From NCBI GenBank assembly GCA_034687125.1, contig JAQGBZ010000179.1:61672-125671 (forward strand): a stretch of 64,000 nt of DNA, written 5' to 3'. The stretch comes from Neelides folsomi (lineage: Eukaryota > Arthropoda > Collembola > Neelipleona > Neelidae). The translations under genes were made by a program, and so were the position numbers. The notes below the pieces were generated by a model. It ran no database searches and was not told the DNA's origin. It was given only the letters and a program-made list of their open reading frames with translations. The stretch's first letter is position 1, and each line of letters starts with the position of its first letter. Shown piece after piece: positions 25,788-38,000 of the stretch.

Positions 25788-26991
25788 TCACCATTTGAAG
25801 CCTTTAAGATCAGCCGTATAAGGAGAATGTTTGATTCCGAATGTGTGTGCTGGTGCAATGGCGACTTCCATCTATAATAATTTAAATAATTAAAAAACTC
25901 TTGAAGAATGTTGCGGTTAAGCTCATTAATTAAAATTGACCTTCTCGGGGGAGTGAGCCCCAGGTCCGGGTTTTTTCGTATCATCCGATGGGAGTTGAGT
26001 CCGGTTTGAGAGCGAATAAGATGGAGCCTTCTGTTTGACCATGTTCAGATTTCCAGATTCATATTTTCCAGGTCCTGGATTCGTCACACGAAAGTCGACA
26101 AAGTCCTTGCCACGACCAGAAATGGTGTAAGCTGGCGCTTTACGCTTCGTCCCTTCTGGACCATTGCCCAAAACTGGGGCAACAATGTAAACATTTGGTC
26201 CTAAAATAACATCAATAAAAATTGCCTTTTTAAATTATGAAATCAGTAGTTTAAGATTTAACAGTACTCATATTATCAATTACACGAGGCATGAAAATAT
26301 CTAATAAAAGTATAATATTTAAAAGGTATATCTTGAGAATTTTTAATAAAAATACCTGGCGTGGAGCTCTTGAGTTCATGTTTGGGTTTCAATCCGAAGC
26401 TATATTTTGGCGAATGGTCCATGACGATCTTTTCTCCCTTCTCTGGACAATAAGACCCCGGTGCAGGAGTGACGAATGTCTTCGGCTCCACGTGTCTATA
26501 ATGAAGAGACGACGCGATGGACGAAGCTTTCCCTAAACAAAACCACAAACGTCATTTTCCTCGTTTTCCTTCTTTTGCCCAACCTCTTTTGCTCAAGCCA
26601 ATGACGTTGTAAGTTCCCGGCCCTGGACCAGCATAATCCCGTGTATCCCCATGTCTAGCCCAAATACATTCAACTTCCACCGAGTTAATATATAATAATG
26701 TTAATTACAAAAGTAGTAATGCGTTAATGTTTTATATTAATTACCGACATCCAAAAGAAAAGCACGGTGACGTACTTTTCCCAGAAACAAAGGGTTTAAT
26801 CCCTGTAAAAACCTTCACCATTAAGTCAAACTAATAGGATTTGGATTTGGATTTAGAAAGACAAATTGAGAAAAATGACCTATGAGTGAAGGCAGTGTGA
26901 CCCAAGCAGGGCCTGGGCCTTTGAATTCAGCAGCAATTGGCCCACGACGTTTTGTTGGAGTCCAGGGTCTTTGGGCGATATGTCCTCCCAT
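25788..26991 (-). CDS. Odf3: ODF3/CIMAP1-like SHIPPO-repeat protein
   Basis: Six minus-strand exons: 26880–26991, 26745–26802, 26584–26654, 26356–26532, 25941–26200 and 25788–25871. All phases agree, giving 253 aa, about the length of mammalian ODF3. The start MGGHIAQRPWTPTKRRGPIA fits the N-terminal WRPHRPRGPI-type segment of the family. Pro-Gly-Pro repeats recur at regular intervals: KGPGPAW, AGPGPGTY, TPAPGSY, TPGPNVY, NPGPGKY and KPGPGAHSPEK. The end FGIKHSPYTADL matches the family's C-terminal FGIKHSDY motif. These proteins sit on or in axonemal microtubules of sperm tails and other cilia. The ATG lies 5 bases after an acceptor-like CACAG, so a non-coding first exon upstream is likely. 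Two donors are unusual (GTCATT and GTCAAT). Which ODF3 paralogue this is cannot be settled here. Confidence 0.9.
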
Positions 26992-29900
26992 CTCCTCTGT
27001 GGAAGAATCAATTTATAGCTGATTAATTAGTCCTTCCTGGGCGTGAGATTTGGCCAGATTCAAAACGTCAGAGAGATGATGAATGCAACACTAGGTGTGT
27101 GAATGGTAAAGATGTGATGAGAAATAAATCAAGTTGGATTAAATCCGTCCCACTCGAACCTCACCTCTCTTTAAACAAAGGGTGATTAAATGTGAAGAGC
27201 CTTCAATTTACTTTTCAAATTAATGAAATAGGAAGGGCGGGAGTTTTTCCAATTGACAGAATCTCTTGACAAAAAATGACAAATTAATGAGGATGAACAA
27301 CAACCGATAAATTGACCAGACAAATAAAAATATAAAATATGTAGTTATTTAAACTAGGTGAGTGAAAGTGTACAATACAATTCAAGCAAATAAGCATTAA
27401 ATAGTAAATTTTGGAGTTGGTATTAAAGAACAACTTGCCGTTTGGAGTCATTATAGTGAATATATGCAGTAAAGGTTCAATTAAGATCCAATTGACCAAA
27501 TTCCTTCAAGGTGTTGTTGATGTGTTGAGAGTTGAATGTTCTGGAATGCGTGTAAGAAAGGGAAAGTGGAGCAAATGGGAATGAATTCGGGGAAGTCGGG
27601 GAAGTCTGTGCCTCGTAGTGACTGACACCGAAATTCCTTCACACATTCTTTAACTCATCAAACACTTCCTAAATTCATGCTATTTAGACGAATAGACCCC
27701 TAGCCTTAAGAAATATCGCAACCATATGTATGTGGTATAGAGTTTAAATTAGGTATAATATATACCTATAGCATATAAATCAATCATCAGACCAAAATTC
27801 ATATTTAATGTACAGGTAAGTAGGTATGTATCTGTATATTAAAGTTATGATTTATCATACATCTATAGGGATTATTCATATTATAAGTATAGTAGAAATC
27901 TTTTGAATCAGCATTTATAGCCACAAAGTGCATAAAAACACTTTAATTCCTGTTTAGAAATGATATACAATTAATCGAACAATATCAATTAAGGGAAAGG
28001 GGAATGTTCATAGAGAGGGCTTAAAAGGTTAAAAAAATGGCTTCCTCGTTTTTTATATAAGAGATGATTTGTTTTTTAATTATGGTTTCAATTTGTCTGA
28101 TAGCAAGTTGAGGATGAAATATATTAAAGTATGCAATCCATGCGAGGTCTCCTCCACCCACGTCCAATTTGGGCAAAAAGCGTCACCTTCAATGATCCCA
28201 TCTTTCAATGACTTTGGGATGCAAGCCGTGTCGAATGCAGAGAATGCATCTCCTCATGGACAAAGGAGCTAATGAAAGCCTTCTCTGACCTAATTGCTCC
28301 ATCTTTGTTAATGAGAGACTTGGAGGAAGCCACGGCCCTGGGAAAGAGGCCAGGACAAATAAGGAACGTTTTTTCAACCCCGCCTACGCTCCTCTACAGA
28401 AGGACCTTTCAAATAAGGGATGAAACGTGCGTGAAAATGAACACCATCAAATTTCCTACTGATTTTAATACTCCTCCACTTCCGAACAAATATCTATAAA
28501 AAAAAATAGATTTGGATCTTTTTTAATTCACATTAAAAAAAATTAAAAATTTTGACTTTTCACGTCAACGTGTTTTTAACGATGCTAAAAAAGCGTATAG
28601 GCAAATAATGACGATTTGCAATTTATTTAATGAATAAATATTAAATGAACGTTCAAGTGTTATTAAATTGCAAAAAGGACACGTCTAGGTTTTAAAATGC
28701 AATCTTAGGATTTTTAATAATAATTAAAAATAATTGAAGATGATTCACACTTGTGGTTCCCATTAATTAATCCAGGTGCTAATTGTTGTGTATTTATTTA
28801 ACTATTGTCTAAATGAAAATAATGTTGAACTTACATGTTTTGGTGAGTGTTTGCGGAGAAGTGAAGCGGTGAAATGGCGTTGGAGTGGTCTGGCGTGAGG
28901 GATTGTACAAGTGACCGTGGGCGAGCGCTGGGGACCAACAATGAGCAGCCCCTTCGTGGGCGGAGGTAACAAACGGCTCCGACGACGTTTGCTCCTTTTT
29001 CGGAACGCGGAGGAGGAACCCAAGACATCACTCTGCAGGAATCAATCTCATCTTTGACTTCCCTCGACCCCCTCGCATCCTCAAATCTTCATCTCATCCA
29101 TCCAAACAACAATCCGCCCAAAATTGTCAACAATTGGCCATACCTGTGTACCTGGTCAGAATCTAAATATATTGATGTTAGTAATGCAATACATCAAGTA
29201 ATGCACAACTAGAGATTTAATATGCATTTACTAGAATTATTGTTACGATTTAGTATATTATAGAATAGATATATGTGTATACTATTTAATATATTAAATA
29301 TACAATTATATAATATACGCATTAGGTATGGAGAAATATTATATTGGTGTTTTCAAGTGTTGAATGAAAAAGATGATTTGAATCCTAATCCTTATCCATT
29401 CCTCTCACATTCTCACATGGCCTTATAAGGATGAGAAGGAAATCTCCTTTGTATTGGTGCCGAAGATCATAAGAGGAAATAAAAAATATGACTACGAGGC
29501 TTTCTTATGTAATTGGTCCAATTTTGTGAATTTCATTCCCAAACCTCCATGTTTGACATTTCTCATTTCCACTCGGTGCTCTTAATTGCTCTCTGGAGGT
29601 GGCTTTATAAGGCAGCGAGACTCCCTCACGTTCTCCTTGTATAAATAAGAGGATGATGCAGCCAAGCAATCCCTACATGGAACACCTTAATGAGAATAAG
29701 ATGCTCAATGAGACCTGTGAGACTCTCACACAAATGAAACACTCATTGGAAATCTATTGCTCATCGCCCTTTAAACTTTTATGATACGGCTCGGTGAAGA
29801 TTAAAAAATACACCAAAGTATGGTTCAAGTCCTTTTATTTCCAATTACAACTCCTTTCCATTACTTACCTGACCAACAAATATAAACTCAAAATAAACAT

Positions 29901-30930
29901 AATAACTCTATAGCATTCCTGAAAAAATTAAACTTTTAATTATGATTTGCTCTTTAATTTGTTATACCTGTTTTAAGTTTTCAGTTTCTCATCTCCTGAA
30001 TTAATAGTTATTGATCGTTATTTTGCTTTAACTTCTTTTATATTTCTTTTAATACATGTATGTGATTGTTAAAATTTTGAAATTTCGAACGGATTCCTAT
30101 AATTAAATAGTTATATAATATGTATTATGAAAATTTTAATGTAAAACTTTTTCAGCCTACAAACAGCCATAATTAATTCAAGATAATTTTGTTAGGTATT
30201 CAGTAATTTTTCAGTTATTTGATTAAAGGGATTTTATTTATATTTTCCATATCCACACCCTTAAACTCTTAAGGACAAAGGGAAATAATGATAATTGATA
30301 ATGGATATAAATGATGTGTTTGTAACTATTAAACATTTGATTAATTGAACATTTATGTAGATATGTGTATTTATGAGTTTTCCCTTTCACGACAAAGTAA
30401 AATTGTTTGATTTACTAAACTTTCAAATAAAAAATATATAGTGAAATAGTAATTAGGTAGGGTGAAAGGGCTAATCTAATTGACATTTTCTCATTTTCAT
30501 TTGTCATCCGTTATTTTCAATTTTGTAAATTGACTTAAAATGTTATTTAACTAATTAAAGAAATGTTAATAAATCAATTTGCAAATAAAAATCATTAAGA
30601 TTTAAGAACAGACTGATAACGATCACATAATGCATTCATAAACATATTACTGCCATTTATATTTATTTGTTGTAATATATTTGACGAGAAAAAATATTTG
30701 CACAATTTGAGACTTTACCCAACTAACGGATATAAACTGAGAATCTAACTTTGAAACTTAAATTTGATTCGTATATTTTAAATTAAATCTTAAAAAATTA
30801 TCTTAATGTTAGTTATCGTTATCAGAGGAGTCATCTATTTAATTTAACCCATTTATATTTAATGTTTTAAGTAACATCTCATTAGATTTACACATTTGTT
30901 ATAATTTTTCTGATAAATTTGTTAGTTAAA
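26992..30930. other. Divergent spacer between the ODF3-like gene and WDR70
   Basis: No coding exon was established. A GC-rich stretch near 28,830–29,110 contains two overlapping minus-strand frames ending at a good GTAAGT donor (about 28,832). None of the three frames joins the ODF3 coding exon, so it could at most be a non-coding first exon of that gene. Elsewhere the spacer is AT-rich. The last 200 bases should hold the WDR70 promoter. Confidence 0.4.
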
Positions 30931-33562
30931 ATGCAAGGGCGTCCAAAGATATCGTTTGGATTAATTAGTTTAAAAAAGCCAGAACCGGAAGAAGTTAAAG
31001 ATTCGAGTGAAAGCAGTAATGTGACATCAAATGAACAAGGAGAATCATCCGGATTCGGATCCTTTTCATTCCCCAAAGAGAAAGAGGTGACAGAGGAGGA
31101 AGAGGAAATGGCAAGGGTCATGGGATTCACCGACTTCCGATTCTCGACCAAGATGGATGAGAAGCCGAAGACAAAAGTGGACGTTCAAAAGATCGTGGAC
31201 GAAATTAAAAAGTCGAGGTTGAAATGCACACGAGTTGCCTCTGACACGACCATTGAATCCAAAGTTGAGAATATCAGCTTGGAAAAAGTCGAAGAGGAAG
31301 AAGTTGAAGAAGAAGAGGAAGAAGAAGAAGAAATTATTGGTCCAATGCCTGCCAATGTTCCTCAAGTACAATCTACTAAGAATTCCGACGATGACGATGA
31401 TGACAACGATGACAACGATGATGATGAAAAGGATGAAAGCGAAGAGAGGTAAATAAGAAATAATAAAAAAATACAAGGGAATGAAAAACTGCCCGTACTC
31501 GAATAATTATATAATTAATTCATTATTATTTTTAAAGTGACGAAGACGTTGACCAATTTCCCGTCGCTGAGAGAATGACTTTAAACCATGGGAGTAAACC
31601 TATTTCATCCTTTTGTATTGACCCTGCAGCAACGAGATTTGCAACCGGATCCTTTGACTATGAAGTTCGATTATGGGATTTTTCCGGCATTAAAAATCGA
31701 CACCCGTTTCGTACAATGAAACCTTTCGAATGGTAATGAATTTAATAATCCACGAATCAATTAAAATTCTCATTGTTTAACATTCATTGATTTTTTAGCC
31801 ATCCGATTAAAAATGTGAGCTACTCTTCTTCAGGAGATTGCCTGCTACTCATATCTGGGAGTGCACAGGTAAATTTGAGTTTAAATCTATCCCTTAAATA
31901 CCTAGATAAGGAAATATTAAATCATATAATATTTAATATTTATTAAGGCAAAAGTAGTTGACCGAGATGGTTCGGAGATTCTCGAGTGTGTAAAAGGGGA
32001 TCAATACATAGTGGACATGTCAAGGACAAAGGGTCATGTGGCTTCCCTAACCTGTGGTTATTTCAACCCTAAGCGAAAAGAAAAATTCATGACTTCTTCA
32101 GATGACGGGTAAGGTTAATTTAATTCATTACAGCTAATACTTTAATTAATATTTAAAAACCAATTTAAAAACCTAATATATCATTTATCAATCAATTTAC
32201 AGAACCTGTCGCGTTTGGGATGTGAACCGACCAAGAGAGCACGAAATATGTGTAAAACTACGAAGTTCATCTGGACTCAAAAACCGAGCTACGGCATGTT
32301 GCTTTGGTCGTGAAGGGAATACTTTCTTTGGGGCCGGGCTAGATGGGACCGTTTGCATGTGGGACACTCGTCGACCTCTCGTCGTCCCTACGGTGACCTT
32401 AAGGTCTGCTCATGGCAAGAATACAGAGACCACCTGCCTGGTCAATTCATATTCCGGATTATATTTTGTGTCTCGTGGGGAAGATTCCGTTCTTAATATT
32501 TGGGACACGAGGAATTTTAAGGCTAAGCTGTTCAGCTCCCCTAATTTCCCTCTCAAATATTCAACGTAAGTTGTTTCATGATTTAATGTTAATGAATTTA
32601 TGATATATTCAAAATATAGGTAGTTGCAAATAAAATAAATGAACAATTTGTCTTTTATAGTACGGACGCGACTTTTAGCCCGAATGACAAATTCCTCCTC
32701 GTTCCCGTCTTGGCTGAGGGATTCTCCGGACACATGAAGGGAGAGAAGCAAGGATCAAAACTCCAATTTATTTCCACCATCGACCACACTTGCCACAAGG
32801 AAATTGAATTCGAAGGAGATGTTGGGATCCGAACAGCTTGGCATCATCGACTCAATCAAATCATGGTCACGTTTGGATCAGGAAACATTGGGATTTATTA
32901 TGACTTGGCCACTTCAACTAAAGGAGCTGTTTTGGCCCATGGAAAAGAACCGAAGAGGGAAAGACCGTCAGGCGTCGTTCAAGACATGTCGGGGAAAATC
33001 ATCCTCACCCCCAATGCACTCCCAATGTTCAAAAATGACAAGCCGAGGAATTTGAAACGAGAAGAAGCCAAGGCCAGGTATTTTGATCAATTTTAATTCC
33101 ATCAATTTATTTCATTACACAAATGAAGGATATTGAATACGATTGGATATATAATTTATGTAATAATTTCACTCTAGACTTGATCCTATTAAATCCCGTC
33201 GGCCGGATTTGCCAATCACGGCGGGCTCAGGAGGTCGAGTGGCTGCTTCAGGCTCGACGCTCAGTTCCTATGTCATTAGGAACCTTGGGCTGAGCAAGCG
33301 GGTGAAGGACAACTTGGATCCTCGAGAAGCAATTTTGAAATACGCGAAAGATGCGGCGGAAAATCCCATATGGGTTACACCTGCTTACAAGACGTAATTA
33401 AAGCCAACTAATCAACTTCTAATTTATATTTAATAATTATTAAATATACTAACTATAGTACTAATTATCTTTGGGTTTTTTTAATATAGGACTCAACCTG
33501 TCCCTATCTTTGCATCTCAAGACGATAATGCCCCTGATCCAAAAAAGCAAAAAACAGTTTGA
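30931..33562 (+). CDS. WDR70: WD repeat-containing protein 70
   Basis: Eight exons: 30931–31448, 31538–31732, 31799–31868, 31948–32108, 32203–32565, 32661–33077, 33178–33393 and 33490–33562, in phase, giving 670 aa (human about 654). Exon 1 encodes an acidic, low-complexity N-terminus with long Glu and Asp runs and the motif IIGPMP, as in WDR70. WD40 repeats start in exon 2 (FATGSFDYEVRLWDFSGI). They continue through VDRDGSEILECVKGDQYIVD, FMTSSDDGTCRVWDV, FGAGLDGTVCMWDTR and SRGEDSVLNIWDTR. The C-terminal block GGRVAASGSTLSSYVIRNLG…DPREAILKYAK is typical of the family. WDR70 is linked to histone H2B ubiquitination and double-strand-break repair through the CRL4 ligase in yeast and human. The stop codon overlaps an AATAAA signal. 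HIP1 follows on the same strand after about 1.4 kb. Confidence 0.95.
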
Positions 33563-33575
33563 ATAAATCAATAAA
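33562..33575 (+). terminator. Two overlapping-stop poly(A) signals of WDR70
   Basis: AATAAA occurs at 33562–33567, sharing its first base with the TGA stop, and again at 33570–33575. Either would give a 3' UTR of only a few tens of bases. Confidence 0.55.
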
Positions 33576-35014
33576 TTTTTATTTTCTTATTTTCTAAATT
33601 AACACTTAATTTTTCCATCATTATCCGGCTTACTCAAATTGGAATAATTCCTTGGCATATAAAAATACTAATTTGTATTACATGAATTAAACTTTAAATA
33701 AGTTTAATACACCTACTAATATCAATAAGGCATTTAAAATCATTTGTTCAACTTCTGCTCTGCGTGTTTGAAGCAGAGGAAGTTGAGAAAGGAAACTTCT
33801 CTCGGCTGTCGGCTAAATCGTCGACTCGTCTGAAAGCTCCGTCTGACGGCTCTGCGAGTTCCCTGTCTTAACCATTTTAAATAGGCTGAAATGAACCAAA
33901 GTGGGATTTAATTTACAATTACCCTGAAGACCAATTGTCAATCCCTAGTTTGCTAACACTTTAGATACTCTCATAAGATTCACTACTTGAGGTCCATTCC
34001 GTTAACTTGACCATTCAAAATGTACAACCTTCTTTTTATATATTAAATACTCTCTTCTAATTTTAATCCGAATATTTAATATGGCCCAAAGGAATTTTAA
34101 CAATTCGTAAAAAGATCCAAAGGAAGAAAAATAATATTTTTTATAGCTCCTATGAGTAAATGTTAAGGAAGGGGTATTACAGAGGACTGTGAGTCATTGG
34201 ACCAAATGTGTTGATGTCAGCTCTTAATAATCATCTTGTAAACTCCAAGTTTCTCAGAATCCTACAAGAATGTAAACTGTGGTAGCTGATATTTATCCCC
34301 AAAGTGAATATTAGTTTCATAGGATAAGTTAACTGTCAACTTTGTGAATTTAACCTATCAATTTATTAGGATTTAAGGATCGAATCACTCTCAATTAATT
34401 TCCGCATTTAAAATGCAAAAGTGACTGACAAGTGAGTGAACGTGGATAAAGGCATTATTAAGGTTTAATGTGATTTAACGAGGGTTTAAAAAGAGAGATT
34501 TGAGCCTTCGTGGTGTGCCGTGACTTCACAAACTTCACATTCATTCTAACTGCTTCTCATTAAGAAAGACCTTGCAGAAATTGCTTAACACATTACTAAA
34601 CAACTCTTGAGACCGAGAACAATGTACATAAAAGCAGTCCAAATTTTCCTAAACTTTTAAAAGACTAACTTTCTTTAAATAATCTCAAATAAGGTTCAAT
34701 CATTAGTTTTTCTTTTATAGCGATATTTGGTAATTGTTTTATACTTAAAGAAAGAAATATTTTTCAAGTTCCTATTTTCACATTCCGATTACCATTTAAA
34801 ATGACTTCTATCTCAATTTTTCCTTTAACTTGTCAAGGAATTAAATTTAATTGAAACTCATTCACAATCGACGAAAGTACATTTACATTCAGTATCAACC
34901 ATTTAGGTGGTAATTAATTGTTTAGTCCTTAACTCTCAAGTATTTTTCAGACTCTGATTTTATTTGTAAACGAATTGTCAAGACTTAAAATTTTAATTCC
35001 GAAACGAAACCACA
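33576..35014. other. Spacer between WDR70 and HIP1
   Basis: AT-rich sequence with no recognisable exon. A moderately GC-rich stretch near 33,750–33,860 has no coding features. The right end should contain the HIP1 promoter and 5' UTR. Confidence 0.45.
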
Positions 35015-38000
35015 ATGTCACTCCAACTCCCCAAGTTTCCGTCGAAGAAAAACAGTCTGGAAGTGGAGAGAGAAAACTTTGAAAAGGGGCAGGTAAGGAC
35101 CAATTTTGGAATCACTTGATCGTTTCCTATTACATCACCTACTAAACTCCTCTTATCTTTTATCAGACCTTTTTATCATTTGTCATTACTTATGTTTGAC
35201 GTTCAACTTCTAACGACCACATTCTCCAGATAAATCTCAATTTCCGACACCAATTGGTTGCCATTCCCTCATTGCCAATGTAATATGAATACTTGCCTAA
35301 TTGATAAATTATAATTCTTGATAAGGACAGGGTTTGCACAGTATTTCTTTTACGACTCAATTGTTTAATGCAAAGTGGTGGTTGGGCCGTTTCCCAATCA
35401 GTCCCTGTCTTATCTTCCAGAAATCCTTTATGAGATCTGGAGGTTTTTAACGCCCATTTTGCAATTGAATTCATAATTATTTGAGTGTCAAAATAAGAAA
35501 AGAGCAGTTAAGACTCATTTCGACATGACATTTTAAATTCATATTTTTTCCAAATTTCGCTTCCATTTCAATTATTTCAAAATGAGCATGGGGGAAAGAA
35601 AAAATCTGTATTTTATAGAGAGTAAAAGGGAGGACTATCCTGTCGTCTCAATGGTACTTTCACTTCCTGAAAAAAAACCCTAATAAATTTAATATTCATT
35701 TAATCTTTCAGGCAACGTGTCTGGCTAAAGCTATCAATCATAACGAGTCGGCCGTGAAGGAAAAACATGTTAGAAGTAAGTGGAAACTAAAAAAGTATTT
35801 TACAAAATTTTATTGCCCTCTCTAAACAACAATGGTAATGGTGGTGAAGACAAATTAAAATTTAATATAGTGTTTACGAGTATAATATCAATCTACGGGT
35901 TAATATAAATATTGGCAGTCTTATTGTTTCGTAAAATACAAGAGTTCAAAATACAAAAATTCAAAAAATACAAAATACAAAAAATGCAAAATACAAAAAT
36001 CCAATTGAATTTAATTATTTTTAATTTGTTCTAGGTGCTATAATAGGAACTTATCAAGAGAGAGGAGCATCAACGTTTTGGGAATGTGTAACAAGACTTC
36101 CATTAAGGGAGAACCCAATCGTCTGTTGGAAATTTTGTCACGTCCTGCATAAGGTAAAGGTGATTAGTGTGGCCAGATCGAAGTTCAATTATATTTCTCT
36201 TTTAAAGGTTCTTCGCGAAGGGCATGACAACGTAATCCGCGACTCTCAGAAGTACAAATCATTGCTTCTCGAACAAGGAAAATTTTGGGTAAGACTTACA
36301 TCCTTTTACGCTTGTTGCTGGGCGGTCCGAGGGGATCCTCGGGCTGAGTCGCGACCGGAACTTTCTCAATGTTGTTATTGACCTCGTTTGACGCCACAGG
36401 GTCACTTGGGGTCTGGCTATGGAGGCCTGGTGAAGAACTATTGCACTCTGCTGCATTACAAACTTGGTTTTCACCAGAGAAACAATAGGATCCCTGGAAA
36501 CCTGGAAATGACAGATCAACAACTTCGTCAATGTGCCGGTGACAGCGATGATTTGTTGTGAGTGGTTTTTAAATCCATTCGTCCATTATGATTTATTATA
36601 AATTTACGGAACAACTCCTTTGCCCCATTTATTCAATTAATGAGAATACTCACGCTCAAGAAGAACTTTCTTCATTTTAGTTTCCAACTCTCCGTTGAGA
36701 TGTTCGACTATCTTGATGGAATCCTCGACCTGCAAAACGAAAGTGAGTGAAGATATTTTTATTGGAACATCTATTCAATAAGATTTGTTCATTCGGATTC
36801 GATAAAACGTACATAAGTTTAGATCATTTTTCATGGCTAGGTCTTATTGCATCTAATTGTATCTAAAGTATCTAACAACCTACATACATATAATATAAGG
36901 TTTATATTAATATTATAATATGTATAGTATGTAATAAATAAATATGTAAGGTATATCCAATATGAACTATTAATGCACTGCTATTATTGTGCGTGGAAAT
37001 TCATTAATGTGTTCTTATTATTAAAATCATGTTGGATGTTATATTTTATATTTGCTAGTCAAGATTAAATAATTAAACTTAAATTACATTATAAGTAACA
37101 TGAGCTCTTAACCATTATCGTTTGTTAGAGCATAAACTTCCCAACTTGTTTTACATTGAGCTTCTTCAATTGTTCCCCGGGGCAGAATTAGAAAACTTTC
37201 AAATAATTAATATTAAAGAAATGAAGACATGGTTCATATTATATTAATTGAAAATGATTTAAGATAAATGGGATATTTGTAGTTTTAAACATTGACTCTT
37301 CCAAATGTAATTCAATGACGAACTTTGGACAATGCCGGCTGAAGCCGCTCATTTCTTGCATTCAAGACTCCATGCTTCTTTACGACTACGTCACGAAAAT
37401 TCTCTTCAAACTACATGCGAGTACGTATTAGATAATTGGTGGTTCTTTGCATCAAATAATAAATTAATTGTTTATAGAACTCTCCCCCGACCTCCTCTCG
37501 GGCCACAGAGAAAGGTTCTTAAAGGTATTTAAAGGACTTCAACAGTTCTACGAAAAAACAATGACACTACAATACTTTAAAAACTTAATTGAAATCCAAC
37601 AACTGCCCAAAGTGAGTCATCATTTTATAAATATAATAATAATAAATGCTGATGCAGCTTTTTCTCATCTAAACCTTTGCAAATGCAATAAACCAAAACG
37701 GTTAAATTGACTCGTTGTATTTAACCAAAGCGTGTTAATGTCTTCGCAGATCTTAAAATGACCTTAATTTTTCAGAACCCACCCAATTTCCTTGTACAAT
37801 CTGACCTCGAGAATTACGAGACCATGAGGGTGAAGATCTACAATTCCGACCGTGATATCACGGATGCCCAAAGTGACACCATGTCCATTTCTGACTTGGT
37901 GGATCTTCAAGAAGCCAGTAATACAAATGGCTCCAGCTCCCCTGACCCTTCCCTCATGGCCATGGTGTATGAAAAGTGAGTTGTAATTGTTTTATTGATT

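Noticed and set aside
31066-31476. Minus-strand 136-codon frame with long Phe/Leu/Ile runs
   Set aside because: It is the complement of the Glu/Asp-rich first exon of WDR70; the apparent hydrophobic segments are the reverse of GAA/GAG/GAT repeats.
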